Source: Variovorax sp. E3 (GTDB lineage Bacteria > Pseudomonadota > Gammaproteobacteria > Burkholderiales > Burkholderiaceae_C). From it: a stretch of DNA of 64,000 nt. Positions 9,560-18,792 of this stretch are shown piece by piece; the first letter of the stretch is position 1; each line of letters starts with the position of its first letter. Below the pieces are notes generated by a model. The model was not told the origin of the DNA. It was given only the letters and a program-made list of their open reading frames with translations, and made no database searches. A program made the translations under genes and the position numbers. Location of the stretch: positions 1-64,000 of the forward strand of contig NZ_MOWM01000007.1 of NCBI RefSeq assembly GCF_016082275.1, in the 5' to 3' direction.

Positions 9560-11807
9560 ATGAGCGTTACTGAACAAATCGACTCTGCCCTCAACCCCGT
9601 GCGTGGCCAAACTCGTGTGGGCGAACGCCCGCTCAGTCCCAGGGAGTACTTGAAGCGTGCCGCGGCGCTTTGCGCCATCAACTCGGACGGAGGCAAGCCC
9701 AAATGTAGCGGCCAACTCTTTGTCGGCATGTTCTTCGATGGCACCGGCAACAACGAAGACGTGGACTTCAAGAAATACGAGAGCGAGCCCCGCAAACAAA
9801 AGCACACGAACGTAGTTCGGTTGTACCACGCGCATCCCGGCCCCCTCAAGGTCGCCACCAACGGTTATTACCGCTACTACATGCCCGGCCTGGGCACGGC
9901 CTTTCGCGAGATCGGGGACGACGGCCCCTCCAAGAAGCTCACTGCTGAAGAGAAAGCAAAGGCCCCGGAGAGGACCGCGCTGGAGAAGGCCGGGGAACTC
10001 ATTCAAGATGGGGTTGATATTGCGAACAAGATCACCTTGGGCGCGGGCTCCGCAGCAGCACTCAATGGGGCACCCCGCATCGTCTGGGGGTTGACCTGCG
10101 TGTTCAACGCCGTCAGTCAGCATGCCTATGGTCAGGATGTGATTGACAAGAAAATCGCTAAAGAATTGGCGCAAAGTGCCGGCTTACTAATGCGTCGAGA
10201 CCCAAGAAAAGTTATCGAATGGGGGCGATGGAAAGATGAACTAAAAAATGATTGGCAGAAAAATCTCAAGAAAAAAATAGCCCACGAAACGCCGATAGAT
10301 GCACTTACTGTCAATGTATTCGGATTCTCTCGCGGAGCGGCAGAAGCACGCACCTTCGTGCATTGGTTGTTCGAACTGTGTGAACAGAAGGACGGCCAAT
10401 ATCTCTTTGCCGGCATCCCATTGCGCCTGCAATTTCTGGGTTTGTTCGACACCGTTGCTTCGGTGGGCATGGCTGGGCTCTACCAATATGTGGAAGGCCG
10501 CGCCGGTTGGGCCGACGGCACCATGCAGGTTCATCCCCGTGTGGAGCAATGCGTGCACATGGTCGCCAGCACGGAGGCGCGGGCCTGCTTTCCCTTGGAC
10601 TCGGTGCGTATCAATGGCAGGTACCCGGTCAACGTGACCGAATACGTGTACCCCGGCGCGCACTCGGATGTGGGCGGCGGCTACTTTCCGATGGCGTTGG
10701 GCCGCAATGACTGGAAAGACGGAGAAGACCGGCAAGTGGCGCGCATACCTGGCTACGAGATGTACTGTGCAGCACTGGCTTGCGGGGTACCGTTTCAGAC
10801 CTCTGCCGACACAAAAAAATCGCGGGAAGGAGCGTTGGGTTGGGGCATTCGATCCGTTGGATCCGGAGATTGCCAAGGCCCTCAAGCCCTCACCGGCTAC
10901 GGCGGCCGCGTTCGATGCCTACTACCAGCAGGCCAACATTCAGCCCGGACCGGTCGAGGACATGGCGCGTCAGCACCTGAGCCTGTACCTAACCTACCGA
11001 TTGCGCAACAACGCCGACTGGTGGAGTGCGCCGGCCATGCAGTTGGCAGACCGGCACCCCAATCTAGCACTGGACGCGGACTCCATCAAGGAGCCGATCT
11101 GGATGAAGCAGACACAGCTCGCACTGTTGTTTGTGATTGCCGGGCTGTGCCAGGAAATCAAGCGCTGCCAGGAACAGGGCGTGCCCAAGGATGCGGTCTT
11201 GAAACAGCGCTATGACCCGCTGGTCCAGGCTGCCGATCGTTCTGTTTTCAGTGCGCTGCTGGGGTCGGCGGGCTCCCTTGCCTTGACCGTTGGCACGGTG
11301 GCCAACGGTCTGCGCGAACGAATGGACATGATGCAGCGCTACGCCAACGATGAGCGCAAATCCTTGACGCTCGTCGCGCAGCAAGCGCATCTTTACCTGA
11401 AGCAGTGGCAAGGGATGCTGCAGAAAAGCGCGGTGGCGGATGTGCGCAACACCGCCGTCCAGCTCGATGCCGTGCATCTGCTCGAAGCCATTCAGGCCAA
11501 TCCGGTGCCCAAGGCCGTTGCGGTCATGTTTGAAGAACTTGTGCACGACTCGATGGCGGGCTTCATCGGGTTCGGGATGCCGGAGTTTCAGCTCAACGGA
11601 TATGGCCTCGCCAAACATCGGCGCATCTTCTTTGGCAACGATGGCGACGACATGCTTCGAAAAAAGGTCGAGCACAGCAACAAGGAGAAGCAGGCGGCAC
11701 TGGCAAAGCAGCGCGCCGAAATCGACTACCAAAATGAAAAGGACCGTGTGCAAAGAGCGAAGTGGGACCGTGAAGCTGAAATGTTCAGGGGCACGATGCC
11801 GCGCTGA
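9560..11807 (+). CDS. DUF2235 type VI lipase-like effector (one frame break)
   Basis: About 748 residues across a frame break at an A7 run (10813-10819). DUF2235 proteins are alpha/beta-hydrolase-like and include type VI phospholipase effectors. Visible features: FDGTGNN near residue 60, the nucleophile elbow GFSRGA near residue 255, and AHSDVGGGYF near residue 368 carrying the likely Asp and His. The second half is mostly helical (DRHPNLALD, LALLFVIAGLCQEIKRC, a Lys/Glu-rich end) and has no recognised domain. With A6 instead of A7 the frame reads through DTKNRGKERWVGAFDP as in relatives. The break may be a sequencing error or a slippery site. The likely target is phospholipid of a rival cell, with the upstream lipoproteins as protectors. 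Confidence 0.85.
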
Positions 11808-11839
11808 TACTCTTGGGATTCGCTGCAATCAATTGATTG

Positions 11840-12628
11840 ATGTCCACGCCTGTCGATAGCGACGACGACGTATTCCCGCTGACGGATACGACCCCTGCCT
11901 CGGCAGACGCAGTCCGAGGCGCCGGTGCAGCTACAGCAGCACCCGCGCCAAAACCCAAGCCAAGGCCCATCCTTACAGATGGAAAAAAGCTTGAGCGCGT
12001 CTCACCGCAACCCGACCGCCAAGTGGCTGTCGAGGTTGCTCGTGTCCCGTTGCTCGAAGCGGCCCGGCCGTTGCTGGATGCTTTCGCCAGGATGCCTCGC
12101 GAACTCGACGAGACTCAACTTGATGCCTTCTATCGCGCTCTGGTGCACGAGGTCATTTCATTTCAATCGGTGTGCCAAGACGCTCGCATTCCGTCCGACT
12201 ACATCGTGGCGGCCAGCTACATGCTTTGCACGGCGCTTGACGAGGCTGCCGGCAATTCGATCTGGGGCAAGGCCAGCGAATCGGCCGCGCAAATTTGGGC
12301 AGGCCGCTTGGCGGTGAGATTCCATAGCGACAACAAAGGCGGCTTGGGCGTTTTTCGGATCGTCGGATTCCTGAGCAGCCAGCCGCAAAAGCATCTCGAC
12401 CTGCTGGAACTGGTGCTCCTCGTCCTTGCCTTGGGGTTCCAGGGCATCTATCGCGACGCACGCAATGGTCGGCGCGTGTTGGACAGCATTCGCCGGCAGA
12501 TCTATTCCCTGGTGTACCTTGGCCGCGGGGCAGATCCCGCACCACGCTGGGTGGCCATCGAGCGCCTTCTCAGGGGAGATGGTCTTGCCGACGTGTTGGC
12601 GGAGATCACACCAGACCTATTCTCATGA
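11840..12628 (+). CDS. DotU/TssL-family type VI protein lacking a membrane anchor
   Basis: 262 residues from the ATG at 11840. Residues about 60-260 carry the DotU fold marks: MLCTALDEAAGNSIWG, GGLGVFRIVGFL, DLLELVLLVLALGFQGIYR. The family normally ends in one transmembrane helix that holds it in the inner membrane with TssM. Here the chain stops at EITPDLFS with no hydrophobic tail, so it would be soluble. The first 60 residues are Ala/Pro-rich and probably disordered. It follows the effector by about 30 bases and overlaps the 16-codon stump after it (ATGA). It could be an accessory TssL copy or an effector-linked variant. Confidence 0.8.
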   Translation: MSTPVDSDDDVFPLTDTTPASADAVRGAGAATAAPAPKPKPRPILTDGKKLERVSPQPDRQVAVEVARVPLLEAARPLLDAFARMPRELDETQLDAFYRALVHEVISFQSVCQDARIPSDYIVAASYMLCTALDEAAGNSIWGKASESAAQIWAGRLAVRFHSDNKGGLGVFRIVGFLSSQPQKHLDLLELVLLVLALGFQGIYRDARNGRRVLDSIRRQIYSLVYLGRGADPAPRWVAIERLLRGDGLADVLAEITPDLFS

Positions 12629-12675
12629 GCGCACAAGAGATCGTCGCGGAATTCGCCAATGCGCGAATCAATTGA
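12625..12675 (+). pseudogene. 16-codon stump of a lost downstream gene
   Basis: An ATG overlapping the TssL stop begins MSAQEIVAEFANARIN and then meets TGA. The ATGA overlap and the look of the peptide suggest the start of a real gene, perhaps another VgrG, whose body has been lost. Immediately after it the content switches to ordinary minus-strand chromosomal genes. This probably marks the edge of the type VI island. Confidence 0.45.
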
Positions 12676-12706
12676 CGGTGGCTTGTGCGCACCCACTGGT
12701 TCTGTA

Positions 12707-12964
12707 TCAACCGCGCAGCGACTCGATCAGGTCGATGTACTTCTGCTTCGCCTCATCCGCGCTCGCACCCTTCTGCGCCGTCCACGCATCCCACTTGGCG
12801 CGCGCGACGATGTCGCTGAAGCTGGGCTTCTTGGCGGTGTTGTCGCCTTCGGTAGCTTGCTTGAACAAACCGTAGATCTTCAGCAGCGTCGGGTTGTCGG
12901 GGCGCTCGGCCAGCAGCTTGGAGTTGGCCTGGGCGGCTTCGAATTGGGCGTGGAGGTCGGACAT
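12707..12964 (-). CDS. Acyl-CoA-binding protein
   Basis: An 85-residue protein starting MSDLHAQFEAAQANSK. It has the classic ACBP four-helix signature, including LLKIYGLFKQATEGDN and KWDAWTAQKGASADEAKQKYI. It binds medium- and long-chain acyl-CoA in the cytosol. The length equals the family norm. I chose the ATG at 12964 over the in-frame one at 12997 because the extra 11 residues are not part of the family. Neighbouring lipid-linked genes (phasin, thioesterase) fit a fatty-acid/PHA setting. Confidence 0.93.
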   Translation of the reverse strand: MSDLHAQFEAAQANSKLLAERPDNPTLLKIYGLFKQATEGDNTAKKPSFSDIVARAKWDAWTAQKGASADEAKQKYIDLIESLRG

Positions 12965-13041
12965 GGGCGTCGTCAAATTGAAAAGCGGAAAACGCACATC
13001 TTAAATCGCGCGGTACCCCTTGGTACCACTTGCTGTCGGGC

Positions 13042-13881
13042 TCAGTCGCGCAACCCCACGCGCGCCAGTTCCACGTCCAGCCGTTCGCGGGCATCGGCCG
13101 GCTTCAGCGCCGCCGCCTTCTCGAAAAGTTGCGTCGCCTCGCCCAGGCGCGATTCGCCGTGCAGCATCGCCAGCGCGCGGGCGTATTCCATCAGGCCGGC
13201 GGCCGAATCGGGGTTCAGTTGCAGGCCGCGCTCGAACAGCTCGATCGAGGTCTCGGCGCGCACGCCGTAGGTCATGCGCCCGACCAGCGCGCCCACCTTG
13301 TCGATCACCTCGGCGTGGAACGACGCCAGCGCGACGTGCGCGTCGGCATGGCGCGGCTGCAACGCGATCACTCTTTCGAGCGCGCCCTTCAGCTTGCTGC
13401 CCAGCCCTTGCGCCAGCGCGCGCGCGACGCTGATGCCCTGGCTGTAGCGGCCCAGCGCATAGGCCTGCCAGTACAGCGCCTGGCAGTTCGCGGGGTCGTC
13501 GGCCGCCTGCGCGCCGGCACGCTCGATCACCTGGCGGAACATCGCGAGCCGCACGGCCTCGCGCGGCTCCAGGTAGTTGGCGTAGATGGCGGTCGCCTGG
13601 TTGGCGAGCGCCAGGCCTTCGGGGCCGTGCAGCAGGCCGAACGCGGCGGCGCGTTCGAATTCACCGCTGTGGTACAGCGCCCAGCCTTCGGCCAGAGGGG
13701 CGCCGGCCGCGGGCGGCGGCATGTCGTCGTGGCCCGCGTGCAGGCGCGGCCAGTGCGACAGCACGCTGTGCGCGTCGTAGCGCGGCACGTCGGGGTAGGG
13801 CAGGGGCGTCCACGGTTCCGCGGTGGCGGAAACCGTGCCGGCGGACATCAGCGAGAGCGGTTTGAAATCGGGGTGGGGCAT
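13042..13881 (-). CDS. Tetratricopeptide-repeat-like protein
   Basis: 279 residues. The last two thirds are helical pairs with TPR spacing (for example ALERVIALQPRHADAHVAL, SIELFERGLQLNPDSA, ATQLFEKAAALKPADAR). The N-terminal 60 residues are Pro-rich and not conserved in appearance. There is no signal peptide. It starts 6 bases after the TetR regulator stop, so the two are probably one transcript. The function is unknown; TPRs suggest protein-protein contact. Confidence 0.75.
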   Translation of the reverse strand: MPHPDFKPLSLMSAGTVSATAEPWTPLPYPDVPRYDAHSVLSHWPRLHAGHDDMPPPAAGAPLAEGWALYHSGEFERAAAFGLLHGPEGLALANQATAIYANYLEPREAVRLAMFRQVIERAGAQAADDPANCQALYWQAYALGRYSQGISVARALAQGLGSKLKGALERVIALQPRHADAHVALASFHAEVIDKVGALVGRMTYGVRAETSIELFERGLQLNPDSAAGLMEYARALAMLHGESRLGEATQLFEKAAALKPADARERLDVELARVGLRD

Positions 13882-13887
13882 GGTTGT

Positions 13888-14598
13888 CTAGGCCGCCATA
13901 TCGACAGGGGAATCCGCGTTGTTGCCGTTGCTCGATGCGGCATCTTCTCCGTTGTAGGCATTGCTCAGTGTCAGCAAATGCCGCCGTTGCTCGCGGCCCA
14001 GGTACGGCGCCAGCAGGTGCAGCGTGTGGTGGCCGCCGCGCAGCAGCGCGCCCTGGGCATGGGCCGGCTCCAGCGCTTCGCGCGGGTTGCGCACGTACTC
14101 GTAGCTGAGCCAGTAGGTCAGCACCACGACCATGCTCTGGGCGAGGGTGTCGACCTCGTGCGCATCGATCTCGAGGTGGCCGGCGCGGCTCAGCCCGGCG
14201 ATCAGCTGGCGGATGGCGCGTGCCTTGTTCTTGAGCACCAGCTGGAACTGGGTTTCCAGGTGGCGGTTCTTGCTCAGCAGGTCGTTGAGGTCGCGGTACA
14301 GGAAGCGGTAGCGCCAGATCAGCTCGAACAGGCTGTGCATGAAGAACCACGCGTCCTCCACGTCGTGCACGCCTTCGCTGGCGTGCAGCAGCTCGTTGAG
14401 CTCGGCCTCGTAGGCTTCGTAGAGCTTGTTGATCAGCTCTTCCTTGGCCGGGTAGTGGTAGTACAGGTTGCCCGGACTGATGTTGAGCTCGCCCGCCACC
14501 AGGGTGGTCGAGACGTTCGGTTCCCCGAAGCGGTTGAACAGATCCAATGCGGCTTCGAGGATGCGTTGCGCTGTGCGGCGTGGCGCCTTCTTTGCCAT
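13888..14598 (-). CDS. TetR family transcriptional regulator
   Basis: 236 residues from the ATG at 14598 (MAKKAPRRTAQRILEAALD). The N-terminal helix-turn-helix is clear: FNRFGEPNVSTTLVAGELNI followed by SPGNLYYHYPAKEELI, the usual TetR recognition helix. The C-terminal ligand domain is not specific. It is transcribed away from the phasin-gene end and leads into the TPR gene. A role in PHA or fatty-acid control is suggested only by neighbours. Confidence 0.9.
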   Translation of the reverse strand: MAKKAPRRTAQRILEAALDLFNRFGEPNVSTTLVAGELNISPGNLYYHYPAKEELINKLYEAYEAELNELLHASEGVHDVEDAWFFMHSLFELIWRYRFLYRDLNDLLSKNRHLETQFQLVLKNKARAIRQLIAGLSRAGHLEIDAHEVDTLAQSMVVVLTYWLSYEYVRNPREALEPAHAQGALLRGGHHTLHLLAPYLGREQRRHLLTLSNAYNGEDAASSNGNNADSPVDMAA

Positions 14599-14743
14599 GT
14601 CGGTGCCCCCGTGTGTCTCGTGGTCTCTTGGGGGCACTCTAGCGCATGTGCACCGCACCATGGACGGCGCGGGGCATGTTTCGCGGTGCTGATTTTTGTG
14701 CAGTGCCGCAATATCGGCCGGCCGCGTGGGGGCCGGCGCCGGG

Positions 14744-15223
14744 TCAGCCGGCCTTGCTGCGGCGCAAGGTGGTTTTCTTGGCGGCGGGCGCGGCCGCCTT
14801 GCGCGCCGTGGTCTTGCGGGGCGCGGCCGCGACCGACTGCTTCTTCAGTTGCGCCTCGAGCGCATCGACGCGCGCCTGCAGCGCGGCCATGTCGGCGGCC
14901 GTGGGGGCGCCGAGCTTTTCGAGCGCGCGCGCCACGCGGTCTTCGAAGATGTTCTCGAGCTTGCCCCACTGGCCGGCGGCCTTGGTGCCGAACTCGCTGG
15001 CGAAGCCGGCCATGCGGGTCTGGGCCTGCGCCAGGGTTTCCTCGGCGGCCTGCTGGGTTTTCTTCTGCATGCCGGCGCCGTCCTTGACCAGCGCCTCGAA
15101 GGCCTTGCTGCCTTCCTGCTGCATCTTGGCAAAGGCGCCGAGGCCGGCCAGCCAGATCTGCTGGGCGGAGTCCTTGATGCGGTCGGCGGCTTTGTTGTTG
15201 TTGTCGTCGTCGGAGGTGGCCAT
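14744..15223 (-). CDS. Phasin, polyhydroxyalkanoate granule-associated protein
   Basis: 159 residues starting MATSDDDNNNKAADRIKDSA. The IWLAGLGAFAKMQQEGSKAFEALVKDG core is the PhaI/phasin signature (PF05597). It is followed by long amphipathic helices and a C-terminal Ala/Lys-rich tail (TARKAAAPAAKKTTLRR) resembling histone-like PhaM/PhaF tails that touch DNA. It would coat PHA granules, and the basic tail may link them to the nucleoid. The ATG at 15223 was preferred to one 12 codons upstream on family grounds. Confidence 0.9.
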   Translation of the reverse strand: MATSDDDNNNKAADRIKDSAQQIWLAGLGAFAKMQQEGSKAFEALVKDGAGMQKKTQQAAEETLAQAQTRMAGFASEFGTKAAGQWGKLENIFEDRVARALEKLGAPTAADMAALQARVDALEAQLKKQSVAAAPRKTTARKAAAPAAKKTTLRRSKAG

Positions 15224-15314
15224 GCGAAATGTTCCTGGGAAGAGAGAGTCGAATCGCACGACTCTAGCCGCCCGCGGCCCTCGCCGTTAGAGCTTTCCGC
15301 CTAGTTCCGCGGGC

Positions 15315-15764
15315 TCAGGGCGTGGCCCCGGCGGCGCGGCTGGCGTCCAGGTGCGCCTTGGCGCGCTCGGCCAGCGCCATTTCGCCGGGCGTGCCGGGCA
15401 CGAAGCTCTCGACCGGCAGCGGCCGGCCGTGCGAGTCGACCGACACGAACACGATCAGGCACTCGGTGGTCTTTTCCATCACGCCGCCCTTCATGTCGCC
15501 GCTGCGCACCTCGACCGAGATGTTCATGCTGGTGGTGCCGGTGTAGGCCAGGCGGGCCTCGACCTCGACGAGGTCGCCGATCATGATCGGCCGGTGGAAG
15601 CGGATGCTGCCGATGAAGGCGGTGACGCAGTAGCGCTTGGCCCAGCTGGTCGCGCAGGCGTAGCCGGCCTCGTCGATCCACTTCATGACCGTGCCGCCGT
15701 GGACCTTGCCGCCGAAGTTGACGGTGCTGGGTTCTGCGAGGAATCGCAGGGTGATCGAGGACAT
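15315..15764 (-). CDS. Acyl-CoA thioesterase, hotdog fold
   Basis: 149 residues. The VHGGTVMKWIDEAGYACA segment holds the hotdog helix with the acidic catalytic residue, and FIGSIRFHRPIMIGDLVEVEARL is the paired strand region of the YciA/BFIT type. It hydrolyses acyl-CoA to free acid and CoA in the cytosol. The start at 15764 matches the family N-terminus (MSSITLRFLAEP). It is convergent with nothing and lies about 90 bases from the phasin start. Confidence 0.9.
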   Translation of the reverse strand: MSSITLRFLAEPSTVNFGGKVHGGTVMKWIDEAGYACATSWAKRYCVTAFIGSIRFHRPIMIGDLVEVEARLAYTGTTSMNISVEVRSGDMKGGVMEKTTECLIVFVSVDSHGRPLPVESFVPGTPGEMALAERAKAHLDASRAAGATP

Positions 15765-15873
15765 GGTTCGCCTTTGTAGGAATGGCTGTGGTGGGGAGCC
15801 GCGATTATGCGAGCGGGCGCCCGCTTCCGAAGGCCGCCTGTCGTGCCGGCGCAAACGCCCGGCGACTCGTGGC

Positions 15874-16770
15874 TCAGCTGCCGCTGAACAGCTGGGCCAG
15901 CGTGCGCCGCAGCCACGCGTTGCCGGGGTCGGCATGGAAGCGCTCGTGCCAGTGCTGCTTCACCGCGTAGTCGGCCAGGGAGAAGGGCGGCTCCAGCAGC
16001 TTCACCGGCTCCTGCGTGACCAGCACCTTGCCCAGGATGCGCGGCACCACCACGATCAGCTCGGTGTGCGCCACGATGCGCGCCACGCTCAGAAAGCTCG
16101 ATAGCCGCACCACCACGTTGCGCTTGAGCCCCAGCCGCGCGATGGTGGTGTCGACGATGGCGTGCCCCGTGCCCGACGTCGACACCACCGCATGCGCCTC
16201 CGCCTCGAAGCGCTTGCGCGTGAGCCGCGCGCCGATGCGCGGGTGGTTGCGCGCCGCCAGGCACACGAAGTTCTGCATGAACAGCGTCTGCTGGTAGAAG
16301 CCCGCGTCCAGCTGCGGCATGAAGCCCACGGCCAGGTCGACCTCGCCGTCCTGCAGGCGGCGCCCGCTGATCGTCGAGATGATCTCGGTCTCGATGTGAA
16401 CGCCCGGCGCCGCGTGCCGCAGGTGGTCGAGCAGGCCGGGCAGCAGCACCACCTCGCTGATGTCGGTCATGCAGATGCGAAAGCGCCGCTGCGCCTGCGC
16501 GGGGTCGAAGCTGCTGCGGTTGCCCTGGGCCTGCGCCAGTTGCGCCAGCGCCTCGCGCAGGTTCGGGTAGATGCGCTCGGCATGCGGCGTGGGCTGCATG
16601 CCCTGCGCGGTGCGGGTGAACAGCCGGTCGTCGAAGTGCGCGCGCAGCTTGTTGAGCGCGGTGCTCGCCGCGGCCTGCGCCATGCCCAGCCGCTCGGCCG
16701 CCTTCGACACGTTGCCGGTCTTGTAGACCTCGTCGAACACGGCGAGCCATTCGAGATCGAGCTTGGACAT
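15874..16770 (-). CDS. LysR family regulator of the gentisate cluster
   Basis: 298 residues. The N-terminal winged helix-turn-helix is canonical (LEWLAVFDEVYKTGNVSKAA through ALNKLRAHFDDRLFTRT), followed by a periplasmic-binding-like effector domain. It is divergent from the gentisate 1,2-dioxygenase gene with 121 bases between the start codons, and a perfect 12-base palindrome lies in that gap. The arrangement strongly suggests that it activates the 3-hydroxybenzoate/gentisate genes in response to a pathway intermediate. The inducer is not visible from sequence. Confidence 0.9.
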   Translation of the reverse strand: MSKLDLEWLAVFDEVYKTGNVSKAAERLGMAQAAASTALNKLRAHFDDRLFTRTAQGMQPTPHAERIYPNLREALAQLAQAQGNRSSFDPAQAQRRFRICMTDISEVVLLPGLLDHLRHAAPGVHIETEIISTISGRRLQDGEVDLAVGFMPQLDAGFYQQTLFMQNFVCLAARNHPRIGARLTRKRFEAEAHAVVSTSGTGHAIVDTTIARLGLKRNVVVRLSSFLSVARIVAHTELIVVVPRILGKVLVTQEPVKLLEPPFSLADYAVKQHWHERFHADPGNAWLRRTLAQLFSGS

Positions 16771-16804
16771 GGGGGGCCTTCTTCTAGCGCGAAAGGCACC
16801 ATTA

Positions 16805-16816
16805 TCGAAATTTCGA
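16805..16816. promoter_or_regulatory. Palindrome in the LysR/gentisate divergent promoter
   Basis: tcgaaatttcga is a perfect 12-base inverted repeat in the short gap between the divergent LysR gene and the gentisate dioxygenase gene. LysR proteins bind imperfect palindromes with T-N11-A spacing. This is the only strong symmetry in the gap, so it is the best operator candidate. Confidence 0.5.
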
Positions 16817-16891
16817 ATTCCGTGTATTGGCTGACGGTCTTGAGGAAATAGTGGTGCGGCTCAACAATGCCGCCACGGAGACACAACGCCC

Positions 16892-17952
16892 ATGAATTCC
16901 GCGCCTTCCAATGCGGCCGAACGCCGCGACTACTACGCCCGCATCGGCCCGCTGCACCTCACGCCGCTGTGGGAATCGCTGCACGCCCTCGTGCCGCGCG
17001 AACCGCAGACGCCCTGCGTGCCCGCGCTCTGGCGCTACGACGAGATCCGCCCGCTGCTGATGGAGTCGGCCGACCTCATCACCGCCGAGGAGGCCGTGCG
17101 CCGCGTGCTGGTGCTCGAGAACCCGGCGCTGCCCGGCAACTCGTCGATCACGCAGTCGATCTACGCCGGCCTGCAACTCATCATGCCGGGCGAGGTGGCG
17201 CCTTCGCACCGCCACGTGCAGTCGGCGCTGCGCTTCATCGTCGACGGCAAGGGGGCCTACACCACCGTCGGCGGCGAACGCACCACCATGTACCCCGGCG
17301 ACTTCATCATCACGCCCTCGTGGGCCTGGCACGACCATGGCAACGAAGGCATCGGCGGCACGGTCGAGCCCGTGGTGTGGCTCGACGGCCTCGACATTCC
17401 GATGCTGCGCTTCTTCGACGCCGCTTTGCCGAGAACGACGACGCCAAGGTGCAGCACGTGTCGCGCCCCGAAGGCCACAGCCTGGCGCGCTTCGGCCATA
17501 ACATGGTGCCGGTGCGGCACGACCACGTGTCGGCCACCTCGCCGATCTTCAACTACCCCTACCTTCGCAGCCGCGAGGCGCTGGCCCAGTTGCAGAAGCA
17601 GGAGACGCCCGACGCCTGGCTCGGCCACAAGCTGCGCTACATCAACCCGCTGACGGGCGGCTCGCCGATGCCGACCATCTCGACCCAACTGCAACTGCTG
17701 CCCAAGGGCTTCGCGGGCAAGACGCACCGCGCCACCGATGGCACGGTGTACAGCGTGGTCGAAGGCCGCGGCACGGCCGAGATTGCCGGCCAGCGCTTCG
17801 ACTTCGGTCCGCGCGACACCTTCGTGGTGCCCTCGTGGGCGCCGCTGCGCCTGTCTTCGCCGAACGAAGACGCCGTGCTCTTCAGCTTCTCCGACCGCCC
17901 CGTGCAGCAGGCCATGGGCATCCTGCGCGAAGCCTTTCTCGAAGACGCCTGA
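16892..17952 (+). CDS. Gentisate 1,2-dioxygenase (one frame break)
   Basis: About 353 residues if one missing base near 17422 is restored. The enzyme opens the gentisate ring to maleylpyruvate using Fe(II). Two cupin barrels are present. The first has the metal motif [18 protein letters not shown] and [17 protein letters not shown]. The second has [17 protein letters not shown] and [13 protein letters not shown]. The frame reads RFFDAA before the break, and [18 protein letters not shown] continues one frame back after it. The missing base falls in gacgccgctttgcc. It is the first gene of the operon, followed by fumarylpyruvate hydrolase after about 76 bases. Confidence 0.92.
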
Positions 17953-18028
17953 GCAGCGTCTTCACGCGACTTTTTTCTTTTCGTTTTTTCCGTTCATCCG
18001 TGTGCCGCCCCGCGCGGCAGGAGCCCTC

Positions 18029-18733
18029 ATGTCCTTCGTCTTCACGCCCCCTTCGATCGTCGGCCTGCCCATCGTGGATTCCGACAAGCTGTTCCCCGTG
18101 CGCCGCGTCTACTGCGTGGGCCGCAACTACGCGGCGCATGCGCGCGAGATGGGCTTCGATCCCGACCGCGAGCCGCCGTTCTTCTTCTGCAAGCCCAACG
18201 ACGACGCCTCCGTGGTGCCCGTGGCCGAAGGCCAGACCGGCGCCGTGCCGTACCCGCCGCTCACCAGCAACTACCACTACGAGGCCGAGCTGGTCGTGGC
18301 CATCGGCAAGGGCGGCAAGGACATTCCGGTCGATCAGGCCGCCAGCCACATCCACAGCTACGCCGTGGGCCTGGACATGACCCGCCGCGACCTGCAGATG
18401 AAGATGCGCGAGCAGGGCCGCCCGTGGGAAATCGGCAAGGCCTTCGACTTTTCGGCGCCCATCGCGCCGCTGCGCACGCTGGCCGACGTGGGCGAAATCA
18501 ACGGCGGCGCCATCACCCTGGAGGTCGACGGCCAGGTGCGCCAGAACAGCGACATCACGCACCTGATCTGGTCGGTGAACGAGGTCATCGCGAACCTGTC
18601 GACGCTGTTCACGCTGCAGCCCGGCGACCTGATCTTCACGGGCACGCCCGAAGGCGTGGGCGCGGTGAAGCCGGGCCAGACCATCAAGGTGAGCATCGAG
18701 CGCCTGCCTTCGCTGACCGTTCGCATCGACTGA
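18029..18733 (+). CDS. Fumarylpyruvate hydrolase (FAH superfamily)
   Basis: 234 residues with the fumarylacetoacetate-hydrolase fold. The metal-binding ExE pair is in YHYEAELVVAIG, with the later Asp in GLDMTRRDLQ. CVGRNYAAHAREMG and GDLIFTGTPEGVGAV are typical. Short FAH proteins in gentisate operons split fumarylpyruvate to fumarate and pyruvate, and the position directly after gentisate dioxygenase supports that. It might instead act on maleylpyruvate directly, since no isomerase gene is in this cluster. Confidence 0.88.
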   Translation: MSFVFTPPSIVGLPIVDSDKLFPVRRVYCVGRNYAAHAREMGFDPDREPPFFFCKPNDDASVVPVAEGQTGAVPYPPLTSNYHYEAELVVAIGKGGKDIPVDQAASHIHSYAVGLDMTRRDLQMKMREQGRPWEIGKAFDFSAPIAPLRTLADVGEINGGAITLEVDGQVRQNSDITHLIWSVNEVIANLSTLFTLQPGDLIFTGTPEGVGAVKPGQTIKVSIERLPSLTVRID

Positions 18734-18792
18734 CACGGCAGGCCGGCGCTCGCCGCGGCGCGCCCGGGAACACAACGACAACGAGACACCCC

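Noticed and set aside
13030..15087. Long plus-strand open frame across the TPR and TetR genes
   Set aside because: Shadow of real minus-strand genes; codon pattern fits only the minus strand.
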